Source of the DNA: JAHEJB01 sp041748175
GTDB lineage: Bacteria; Bacteroidota; Rhodothermia; Rhodothermales; Rubricoccaceae
Direction of reading: 5' to 3'
Length of the DNA stretch: 12,123 nucleotides
NCBI GenBank assembly: GCA_041748175.1
Contig: JBGTDU010000054.1
Span: 1-12,123, forward strand
Positions 1 to 7,338 of the stretch are shown one piece after another. Position numbers and translations under genes: made by a program. Numbering within the stretch: the stretch's first letter is position 1; each line of letters begins with the position of its first letter. The notes beneath the pieces were generated by a model that saw only the letters and a program-made list of their open reading frames with translations, did not search any database and was not told where the DNA came from.

Positions 1-945
1 ATGACATACTCCAAAGCAACCCGCGCGAATAAAGACGCCTGGCCCGAATTGCCGTCCCTGGCCGACTGGAAGGACACACTGGATACGATCCACATGTGGT
101 CGCAGATCGTCGGCAAAATTCGGCTTGAACTGGCCCCACACATCAACCACGCGTGGGGATCCGTCCTGTACGTCACAACACGTGGCCTGACGACCTCTCC
201 CATTCCATATGGAACGCGCGCGTTCGCGATTGACTTTGATTTTGTAGAGCACGCACTCCAAGTCACGACCTCTGGCGGACTTGCGCGCTCCTTCCCCCTC
301 AAACCGATGTCCGTTGCAGCATTTTACGAGCGCCTGATGCGACTGCTGGGCGAGATGGATATTGAGGTAGTGATCTTCACGAAACCGGTCGAGGTAGAGG
401 TAGCCATTCCGTTCGAACAAGACACGATACACACGAGCTATGATGCCGATGCGGTCAACCGTTTCTGGCGTGCCCTCGTGCAGACCGACCGGGTTTTCAC
501 GGCGTTCCGCGCGGGCTTTATCGGCAAGGTGAGCCCCGTACACTTCTTCTGGGGCTCCTTCGATCTGGCTGTGACACGGTTCTCCGGACGCTCAGCACCT
601 AAGCATCCGGGTGGTGCCCCAAACGTCGCCGACCGGGTGATGGTGGAGGCCTACTCGAAAGAATTAGCCAGTGCTGGGTTCTGGGCCGGGGCGGGGTTGG
701 GTGAGGCCGCTTTCTACGCCTACGCCTACCCGGAGCCAGACGGCTACCGGGCGCAGCGAGTCCGGCCGGGAGAGGCAACCTTTAATGAAGAGATGGGATT
801 GTTTGTGCTACCCTATGAAGCCGTCCGTACAGCCGAAGACCCGGATGCCTCTCTCCTGGCATTCCTGAATTCGACGTACGATGTGGGCGCCGATTTAGCC
901 AAGTGGGACAGAGCGGCTCTGGAAGGCGAAGCGCGACCGTTGTAG
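1..945 (+). CDS. DUF5996 family protein
   Basis: A 314-residue protein that I recognise as the DUF5996 family, whose function is not known. Family hallmarks visible are the N-terminal WPELP (14-18), the stretch around HMWSQIVGKIRLEL (31-44) followed by PHINHAW (46-52), the strongly conserved SPVHFFWGSFDLAVTRFSGR (178-197), the GFWAG segment (226-230) and AAFYAYAYPEP (236-246). There is no signal peptide and no membrane segment, so it should be cytosolic. The many conserved His, Trp and Phe residues suggest a binding pocket or enzyme, but that is inference. The ATG is the first base of the window, so an upstream extension and the ribosome site cannot be judged. The next gene downstream is a decayed one, so it is probably not in an operon with the permease. 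Confidence 0.85.
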   Translation: MTYSKATRANKDAWPELPSLADWKDTLDTIHMWSQIVGKIRLELAPHINHAWGSVLYVTTRGLTTSPIPYGTRAFAIDFDFVEHALQVTTSGGLARSFPLKPMSVAAFYERLMRLLGEMDIEVVIFTKPVEVEVAIPFEQDTIHTSYDADAVNRFWRALVQTDRVFTAFRAGFIGKVSPVHFFWGSFDLAVTRFSGRSAPKHPGGAPNVADRVMVEAYSKELASAGFWAGAGLGEAAFYAYAYPEPDGYRAQRVRPGEATFNEEMGLFVLPYEAVRTAEDPDASLLAFLNSTYDVGADLAKWDRAALEGEARPL

Positions 946-1003
946 GCCCAACTGTTTTCGCACTCACTTTCGAGACTTGGGACACCGAGTAAACATCCTG
1001 CCT

Positions 1004-1168
1004 ATGAGCCGCGCATTCGTAAAGGATGATGTTCCGGGTGAGCCACCTCCAATCCCTCCCAGAACCCCGCTGCCGGACGAAACGCGAAATTATGTGCCGG
1101 CAAGACGCCTCGGATTGATGTGAAATGAATTGGCGGAACGGGAAGCCACCGCAGCACCCGACCCCGAG
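1004..1168 (+). pseudogene. Relic of a GreA/GreB-type elongation factor gene (N-terminal part)
   Basis: From the ATG at 1004 the plus strand reads MSRAFVKDD, then a proline-rich stretch, then IPPRTPLPDETRNYV, and reaches TGA at 1121-1123 after 39 codons. This is the N-terminus typical of the GreA/GreB-family factors of Bacteroidota and relatives, which start MSR(A/G)FVKEDD, continue with PPR and LP, and then NYVTP before the coiled coil. In the same frame beyond the TGA the reading continues NELAEREATAAPDPE, which resembles the start of the expected coiled coil. The TGA sits where the family often has arginine, so one CGA-to-TGA change could explain it. After about 1168 the frame gives no recognisable protein and the C-terminal Gre domain (normally about 100 residues more) is missing, because the permease gene begins at 1367. 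I read it as a truncated, dead gene. A 39-residue peptide product is possible but unlikely. I recognise nothing in 1169-1366. Confidence 0.7.
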
Positions 1169-1366
1169 GCGGGCGATTTCTGTTGCGAGAAAACGGGATC
1201 GTTCCGAACAGCTCGCGCACTCACGTGGAACTGGATTGATTCAGTAGGCCAGAGACTAACTTTGCAGCGCAGCTCGAGATAGGTCGGTACTCACGCCTGC
1301 CACACATGCTCGAACCCGTTCCGGCCCGCGCGAACGACACAAGCTCATTCGGACGATAGATATGCA

Positions 1367-3145
1367 ATGACCTGGGAAATTGCGCTGATTTTCGCCCTGA
1401 CGGTGGTTGCGCTGGTTCTCTTCATCGCCGATCGTTTTCCGATCGATCAAGTAGCGCTGGCAATACCTGTGGTTCTCCTCGCGGCCGGAATCCTTTCGCC
1501 CGAGGAGGCCGTCGCGGGCTTTAGCCATCCGGCAACCGTGACGGTGGCGGCCATGCTGGCCTTGAGCCTCGGTCTGGTTAAGACGGGTGCCGTTGATGAG
1601 ATTGGCCGATGGGTTCGGCGTATCCCCGTTCGGAGTTCGCGCATCAAGCTGATGGTGCTTTGCGGAGTCGTTGCGTGTATATCGCCGTTTCTCAACAACA
1701 CGGCGGTGGTCGCGGTATTCATACCCGTATTTCTCTCGCTGGCCCGTGAAGCGGAAGAGCCGCCATCGCTCTATCTGATTCCGCTCTCCTTCTCCGCAAT
1801 TCTTGGCGGCACGGTAACGGTACTTGGAACGTCGACCAACCTCATAGTCCATGGCATGGCGCGCGAACAAGGCCTGACAGAGATCGGCATCTTCTCAATC
1901 ACACCGTTGGGATTGATCTATCTGGGAGTCGGACTGCTCTTTCTATTCACGATTGGTCGCCGTCTTTTGCCACACAGGGTGGGCGAGACCGACGATCTTG
2001 CTACGAGGTATGGCGTCCGCGACTTCGTGAGTGAGCTGACTGTCGGGGATGAAAGCTCTGCGGCGGGCAAGACGCTGGCGGAATTGGGATGGCACGAGCG
2101 TTACGAGGTTTGGATAAGAACGATAGAGCGTACGGAATTCACGGATTGGGCACCACGTGGCACCTCTCGTATTCAATCCGGAGACATCCTGCACGCCGCG
2201 GGCGAAACGGAGGCGCTCCTAAAAATGGCCGACAAAGAAGGGCTGTCGATGCCATCGGAGCCGGAGGATGCAGACGTGAACGAAGAAGTGCTGCCCATGG
2301 TGGAAGTTCTCATTCCGCCTGCTTCCTGGCTCGCCGGTCGGACGGTGAAAAGCATTCGCTTCAGGCAACGGTACGGTGCGTCGGTTCTGGGAATCCACCG
2401 CCATGGGCGGTCGTCGGCCTCGGCTCTGAGCAGGGTGCAGCTGGAGGTGGGTGATCTCCTCATGGTCCAGGGCACCGCGGAAGCCCTCGACTCGCTCGCA
2501 AACGAACCGGCCCTCATGCCTCTGGGTGCCGTGACACCTCCGCCGACGGGACGGCCTCGAGCTCTCGTAGCAACCGCCATACTGGTGGGGGTGGTCGCGG
2601 TGGCGGCTGTCGGGATCGTCCCGATCGTAGCCGCGGCGATCACGGGCGTCGTCGTGTTGCTTTTCACCGGGTGCCTTCGTCCGAGCGAGATGTACGCCGA
2701 GCTGGACTGGAAAGTGATCTTTCTTATCGCCGGCTTGCTTCCGCTGGGTACGGGCATGGCGAATGCGGGGGCGGCGGAATGGCTTGTAGCCCAATCCTCC
2801 GGATTCCTCCTGGACGCTTCCCCGATGTTGCTCGTCGCCGTCTTCTACCTGGCTACGGCATTGCTAACGGAATTGATGTCCAATAACGCTACGGCCGTGG
2901 TGCTCACGCCGGTTGCGCTGCAGGTAGCGGCTCAGTCCGGGATGAACCCGTACGCCTTGTTGGTGGCGCTCATGTTCGGTGCGTCGGCCTCATTCATGAC
3001 GCCCATCGGCTACCAGACGAACACGCTCATCTACGGCCCCGGCGGATACCAGTTCAAGGACTACCTTCGGATTGGGATTCCCCTCAACCTCCTCCTCGTC
3101 GGTGTTGCGAGCCTTCTGATTCCGGTACTGTGGCCAAGTCCGTGA
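1367..3145 (+). CDS. SLC13-family permease with two RCK_C (TrkA-C) domains
   Basis: A 592-residue inner-membrane transporter of the SLC13/divalent anion:sodium symporter superfamily. Hydrophobic segments occupy about 5-200 and 397-590. The paired re-entrant signatures are present in both halves: LNNTAVV (109-115) and TSTNLIVHG (155-163) in the first, MSNNATAVV (504-512) and GYQTNTLIYG (548-557) in the second. Between the halves lie two soluble modules, about 218-288 and 308-378, each with the RCK_C pattern ending in GDIL or GDLLMVQG; such modules usually bind small ligands and gate transport. This arrangement matches the SLC13 permeases with TrkA-C inserts. Some members carry sulfate or dicarboxylates, but the substrate here cannot be read from the sequence. 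No clear Shine-Dalgarno precedes the ATG; the nearest purine stretch is GGACGAT about ten bases upstream. A hairpin follows the stop, so it is probably transcribed alone. Confidence 0.9.
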   Translation: MTWEIALIFALTVVALVLFIADRFPIDQVALAIPVVLLAAGILSPEEAVAGFSHPATVTVAAMLALSLGLVKTGAVDEIGRWVRRIPVRSSRIKLMVLCGVVACISPFLNNTAVVAVFIPVFLSLAREAEEPPSLYLIPLSFSAILGGTVTVLGTSTNLIVHGMAREQGLTEIGIFSITPLGLIYLGVGLLFLFTIGRRLLPHRVGETDDLATRYGVRDFVSELTVGDESSAAGKTLAELGWHERYEVWIRTIERTEFTDWAPRGTSRIQSGDILHAAGETEALLKMADKEGLSMPSEPEDADVNEEVLPMVEVLIPPASWLAGRTVKSIRFRQRYGASVLGIHRHGRSSASALSRVQLEVGDLLMVQGTAEALDSLANEPALMPLGAVTPPPTGRPRALVATAILVGVVAVAAVGIVPIVAAAITGVVVLLFTGCLRPSEMYAELDWKVIFLIAGLLPLGTGMANAGAAEWLVAQSSGFLLDASPMLLVAVFYLATALLTELMSNNATAVVLTPVALQVAAQSGMNPYALLVALMFGASASFMTPIGYQTNTLIYGPGGYQFKDYLRIGIPLNLLLVGVASLLIPVLWPSP

Positions 3146-3167
3146 CGCACCGGCCACAACTCTGTCC

Positions 3168-3186
3168 GCGCTTTCGGCGAAAGCGC
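3168..3186 (+). terminator. Hairpin after the SLC13 permease
   Basis: A perfect 8-base-pair stem, GCGCTTTC and GAAAGCGC, encloses the triloop GGC, 22 bases after the permease stop. No T-run follows on the plus strand, so it may be a weak terminator or an mRNA 3'-end stabiliser. Confidence 0.45.
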
Positions 3187-3303
3187 CCTACCCCGCCCGT
3201 TTACCCGCCATCCATCATAGGCGGCGGACGGCTGCCGACAATGGAATTCAGACGAATGGATACTCGAATTCATTCCCGGCGAGGGTAGACGTTTCCCCTT
3301 GCA

Positions 3304-3330
3304 TTGACAGGTGTGCCGAAGCGTTATTGT
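3304..3330 (+). promoter_or_regulatory. Possible promoter of the T9SS-exported protein gene
   Basis: TTGACA at 3304-3309 is a perfect -35 consensus. TATTGT at 3325-3330 could be the -10, though the 15-base spacing is short. The following TTC also makes TATTGTTC, a loose fit to the Bacteroidota TAnnTTTG element. Transcription would then start around 3337, about 20 bases before the chosen ATG at 3357, and would exclude the upstream TTG codon at 3327. Confidence 0.4.
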
Positions 3331-3356
3331 TCTATTTCCACCCAACTCCACGGTCC

Positions 3357-4820
3357 ATGTCTATGGCTTCGAAGCTCATAATGCTGCTGCTGCTATGCGC
3401 GGCTCCTGCTATGGCGCAAACGCCGGATACGCTCCGGGCACCGGCTGACAACATCATTGCGTTTGGATGGACGACCGAAACGACCGATGATTATCTACTC
3501 GTTGGTGCGTGGGATACGACCCCATCCTCAAGTCCGAACGCTCAATCCGATCCCAGAGGAATTGTTTTTGTCTACAAACAGGGCGAAAACGAGGAATGGA
3601 TTCTTGATGGGACTCTTGAGTCGGACAGAATGGGCGACCAGGATTGTTTCTCATGGGCGCTTGACATTCTGGACGACGTAGTCGCCGTGGGCGCTGAGTG
3701 TGAGTACGAGCCGGATACGGACACGCAAGGCGCAGTCTATCTCTACAGAAGGTCTGGGGCTGGCTGGCTCAGAGAGGACAAAATTACCCCGGCCGATGTG
3801 CCTGCCCCGACACATGAAACATCCCGCTTTGGTCAGACAGTCGCGCTCGGAGAAGGATTTCTACTGGCCGGAAGTGGCGGACATCCAATCGGAGACCCCG
3901 ATGAGTTCAATGACGGAATTGCTTTTGAATTCGCTAGCGTTGGCGGTTCATGGGAGTACTCGGAAACTATCAAAAATGAAGACACACCAGCACTCTATAA
4001 CGAAGGGTTCGGCCAGGCCCTTACCGTGCGTGGCGACAGAGCATTAATCGGTGCTCCTCTCTCGGACGTGGACGGTTTCTCGGCTGCGGGAGCAACGTAC
4101 GCTTTCCACCGCGATGGAAACGGCTGGGTGCAGGATGATAGGATCGTCAGCCCAAACCCTGAGAGCCATGGCTTTTTTGGTCTGCTGGTGGAACTTGAAG
4201 ATTCGTTTGGCCTGGTATCAAGTTTTGAGCGACGCATTTATATCGTAGAACAAACCGGTGCCGACTGGTCGGTACGTAATGAGTTAGACGTTGGAAACAG
4301 CTACTTCAAAAGCGCGGCGTCGTCGAGCGGACATCTACTCACCGTGACCGAAGATGATTGGAAGCTTTTCTCTGACCAGGACGGCCAGTGGACCGAGTCC
4401 CCCATTTCGTCGACGCCGTATACCTACTGGCGAGATGAGCTGGCGAGCGTCTCCGATCGCCATGCGGTTGTCGGCCATTCAGAGCCAGACGATCAGGGCT
4501 ACGTGCTTGTCTTCGACCTGGCAAGCGTGGTCGCCGTGGATCCCGCACCTCCGTTGGTCGAAGCCTTTCGCGTGGAAGTTGCACCGAATCCGGTTTCGAG
4601 GGAATCGGAAATTGCTATCCACGTCAAAGATCCGAGCGAGATAAGTATCAGCGTGTTTGACGTGCGCGGACGCGAGGTCGCCGTGCTTGCCAACAGACGA
4701 TTTGCCCCTGGCAGACACACTATTCGGTTTGACTCGAGCGCCCTCCCCTCTGGCGGTTATTTTTTGCGCCTGGCTTCCGGCGATCACATCAAAACCCGTG
4801 TCTTCACGGTCGCTCATTAA
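3357..4820 (+). CDS. Secreted FG-GAP beta-propeller protein with T9SS type A sorting domain
   Basis: The 487-residue protein starts with a signal peptide: M1-K6, a hydrophobic LIMLLLL core, and a likely cut after APAMA at 20. Residues 35-390 contain about seven loosely repeated units of FG-GAP type. Typical units read RFGQTVALGEGFLLAGSG (157-174, then a strand ending in a Trp) and GFGQALTVRGDRALIGAP (217-234, then GATYAFHRDGNGW). This predicts a seven-bladed extracellular propeller. Residues 404-487 are a type IX secretion C-terminal sorting domain: APNPVS (409-414), FDVRGREVAVL (434-444), LPSGGYFLRLA (463-473) and KTRVFTVAH at the end. The protein should cross the inner membrane by Sec and the outer membrane by T9SS, and then be anchored on the cell surface or released. 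No catalytic motif is visible, so its target is unknown. The open frame extends up to a TTG at 3327, but the ATG at 3357 (or 3363) puts the signal peptide at the true N-terminus. By eye the base composition is less GC-rich than the neighbours. Confidence 0.85.
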   Translation: MSMASKLIMLLLLCAAPAMAQTPDTLRAPADNIIAFGWTTETTDDYLLVGAWDTTPSSSPNAQSDPRGIVFVYKQGENEEWILDGTLESDRMGDQDCFSWALDILDDVVAVGAECEYEPDTDTQGAVYLYRRSGAGWLREDKITPADVPAPTHETSRFGQTVALGEGFLLAGSGGHPIGDPDEFNDGIAFEFASVGGSWEYSETIKNEDTPALYNEGFGQALTVRGDRALIGAPLSDVDGFSAAGATYAFHRDGNGWVQDDRIVSPNPESHGFFGLLVELEDSFGLVSSFERRIYIVEQTGADWSVRNELDVGNSYFKSAASSSGHLLTVTEDDWKLFSDQDGQWTESPISSTPYTYWRDELASVSDRHAVVGHSEPDDQGYVLVFDLASVVAVDPAPPLVEAFRVEVAPNPVSRESEIAIHVKDPSEISISVFDVRGREVAVLANRRFAPGRHTIRFDSSALPSGGYFLRLASGDHIKTRVFTVAH

Positions 4821-4836
4821 GTGTTCTGCCGAACAC
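4821..4836. terminator. Hairpin between convergent genes
   Basis: GTGTTC, loop TGCC, GAACAC: a perfect 6-base-pair stem starting directly after the TAA of the T9SS-exported protein gene and 12 bases beyond the stop of the converging ridA-like gene. It is placed to act in both directions. There is no T-run, so a termination function is inferred from position. Confidence 0.4.
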
Positions 4837-4847
4837 GAAAGCCTTGG

Positions 4848-5234
4848 TTACCCCACCACCGCCTCCGCCTCAATCTCAACCAGAAATAGCGGGCGGATGA
4901 GCGCAGAAACCTCGACCATGGTGGAGGCAGGTCGAATATTGGCGAAGACCTCGCCATGCGCGCGCCCGACTTCATCGCCATCGCGGACGATGTTGGTCAC
5001 GTAGATCCTCGTCCGAACGACATCGATGAGGCCTGAACCTGCCTCGTCCAGTGCCGCGCCGATGATCTCCAGCACGCGCTTCGCCTGCGAATAGGCATCT
5101 GAACCTGCGGCACTTCCATCCTCCAGAATGCCGACTGTCCCAGCGACAATCACGCGATTCCCGACGCGCACGGCGCGGCTGTAGCCAACCTCCACCTCCC
5201 ATGGTGCGCCGCTGGCTATGCGCTGCCTATCCAT
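4848..5234 (-). CDS. RidA (YjgF/YER057c/UK114) family protein lacking the catalytic arginine
   Basis: A 128-residue protein, the usual length for a RidA-family trimer subunit, and cytosolic. Family features are the N-terminal strand pattern with RVIVAGTVGI (28-37), the helix with AKRVLEIIGAALDEAG (51-66), DVVRTRIYVT (71-80) and the closing IRPASTMVEV (100-109) and VEIEAEAVV (119-127). Archetypal RidA hydrolyses reactive 2-aminoacrylate-type imines using an Arg that corresponds to E. coli Arg105. When VEV is aligned that position is Ser104 here. This places it among the Rid subgroups without the arginine, which are not expected to be classical imine deaminases. The start chosen is the ATG at 5234. 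The frame stays open further upstream, but only inside the PAP2 gene. The ATG shares its A with the TGA of the PAP2 gene, which points to translational coupling. Confidence 0.88.
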   Translation of the reverse strand: MDRQRIASGAPWEVEVGYSRAVRVGNRVIVAGTVGILEDGSAAGSDAYSQAKRVLEIIGAALDEAGSGLIDVVRTRIYVTNIVRDGDEVGRAHGEVFANIRPASTMVEVSALIRPLFLVEIEAEAVVG

Positions 5235-5932
5235 CAGAACGAGATGGTGAAGGAAATGACCGGCTGGGTGTCGAGCACCATCGCTTCGCCCATCGGCTCT
5301 GCATCCGGAGCGAATAGCTCGTGAACGATAAGGGCCATTCCCGTGCCCACCACGGCACCGACGAGGATATCGCTGGGGTAGTGCATCCCGTGCCAGACGC
5401 GGGCGACCGCCGTGGCCGAGGCCCACGTCATGGCGGGGACAATGACGTACCAATCCGGGTGCGACAAACTGACGGATGTGGCGATGGAGAATGCGACCGC
5501 CGAGTGGCCCGAAGGAAACGAAAACGGGTCGATGCCACCCGGGGGCTCGTGGCCACCGAGCGGCCGCTGTACCACTTCGGGGAGCGCGGCGTACGGCCGG
5601 GTCCGGCGGATGAGATTTTTCAGGCCGAACACGACGGCCATCGTTCCCAGTTCGGAGGCGGCCAGTCGTGCCCCTACACCGACATTGCCGTCCACCACAA
5701 AATCGGTAAGGCCTACCGCCGGAACGACGATGAAAAACGCAGGATAGGAGGCAGTGTTGACGCCGTGCATCACGGCCGCGAAGGCCGGGTCCTCATTTCC
5801 ATAGATCGCGTTGAATACTCTGCGGTCGAGGCTCTGGCGCTCCGGTGTTGGGAGGACAATGGGCTCGTCCTGGGCGGCCGCCGAGGATCCGTTAATAACA
5901 ACCAGAAGGATGAGCGAGCGAAGAAAAAACAT
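5234..5932 (-). CDS. PAP2-family phosphatase
   Basis: A 232-residue membrane phosphatase of the PAP2 (type 2 phosphatidic acid phosphatase) superfamily. A signal peptide or N-terminal anchor covers about residues 1-20, ending SSAAAQ. The three catalytic motifs are present: K105 to R112-P113 (KNLIRRTRP), PSGH at 140-143, and R178, H184 and D188 in ARVWHGMHYPSD. The usual SR of the third motif is AR here. Hydrophobic stretches at about 63-80, 92-106, 144-157, 161-177 and 189-207 fit a multi-span protein with a periplasm-facing active site. Likely substrates are undecaprenyl diphosphate, phosphatidic acid or phosphatidylglycerol phosphate; the sequence does not decide. Its neighbourhood with pgsA, five genes upstream on the same strand, is too loose to argue for the last. 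The C-terminus, VISFTISF, alternates like an outer-membrane beta strand ending in Phe. The gene shares one base with ridA downstream. Confidence 0.9.
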   Translation of the reverse strand: MFFLRSLILLVVINGSSAAAQDEPIVLPTPERQSLDRRVFNAIYGNEDPAFAAVMHGVNTASYPAFFIVVPAVGLTDFVVDGNVGVGARLAASELGTMAVVFGLKNLIRRTRPYAALPEVVQRPLGGHEPPGGIDPFSFPSGHSAVAFSIATSVSLSHPDWYVIVPAMTWASATAVARVWHGMHYPSDILVGAVVGTGMALIVHELFAPDAEPMGEAMVLDTQPVISFTISF

Positions 5933-5971
5933 CGGGCAACGAAAGACGAGCCGGAAACTACGAACACAGCA

Positions 5972-6003
5972 AGAGCCGCCCCGCAGTTTTGCGGGGCAGC
6001 TCT
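5972..6003. terminator. Hairpin downstream of recA
   Basis: AGAGC and GCTCT, with CCCCGCA and TGCGGGG inside them, form a 13-base-pair stem with a single mismatch (5977 against 5998) and the loop GTTT. It lies 19 bases after the recA stop and 39 bases before the PAP2 start on the same strand. No long T-run follows, but the stem is strong. It probably ends the recA transcript. Confidence 0.6.
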
Positions 6004-6022
6004 AAAGCGACCGGGGTGTTGA

Positions 6023-7120
<1,098 letters not shown>

Positions 7121-7245
7121 GAGGGTAAGTGGGTTGAGGATGAGTAGAACGGCCGATTGCGCGGCCCTCAGGCCTTGTTTGCGGGAGCGTCGCTGGAAGC
7201 GTGCAATCCGCGAAAGGCGAAGGATACAACAAGGAGGTGTCAGCC

Positions 7246-7277
7246 CCTGTCATACGCTGCGAATCTTTGGTGACAGG
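7246..7277. promoter_or_regulatory. Inverted repeat in the recA leader, possible operator
   Basis: CCTGTCA (7246-7252) and TGACAGG (7271-7277) are a perfect 7-base inverted repeat around an 18-base spacer, about 126 bases before the recA start. It could bind a dimeric regulator, such as a LexA of unfamiliar specificity, or fold in the leader RNA. The function is inferred only from symmetry and position. Confidence 0.3.
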
Positions 7278-7297
7278 TTAATCCAGATTGGGATCCA

Positions 7298-7307
7298 GTC
7301 TATAGAC
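7298..7307. promoter_or_regulatory. Palindrome with a -10-like box upstream of recA
   Basis: GTCTATAGAC is a perfect 10-base palindrome. On the minus strand it contains TATAGA, close to a -10 box and correctly oriented for recA. No convincing -35 accompanies it. It could be the core promoter or an operator overlapping it. Confidence 0.3.
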
Positions 7308-7322
7308 AGATGAGATCGAAAA

Positions 7323-7338
7323 ACGTAACTCCCTACGT
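7323..7338 (-). terminator. Weak intrinsic terminator overlapping the cinA stop
   Basis: On the minus strand ACGTA, loop GGGAGT, TACGT is followed by four further T, giving TTTTT with the last stem base. The cinA stop codon TAG starts in the 5' arm and ends in the loop. The stem is only 5 base pairs, so termination would be partial at best. It supports recA having its own promoter. Confidence 0.35.

Noticed and set aside
1121..1123. TGA in the Gre-like frame as selenocysteine recoding
   Set aside because: No Sec insertion element is visible, Gre factors need no Sec at this place, and the gene's C-terminal domain is missing anyway.
1002..1220. A 72-codon minus-strand frame in the gap before the permease
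   Set aside because: The plus strand of the same bases carries the Gre-family signature, which explains the sequence better.
1256..1870. A 204-codon minus-strand frame over the permease start
   Set aside because: Arg/Asn/Gly-rich with no domain, mostly inside the conserved first half of the SLC13 gene.
3238..3275. GAATTC/GAATG repeats upstream of the T9SS-exported protein gene as an operator
   Set aside because: The arms are short and imperfectly arranged; not distinguishable from chance.
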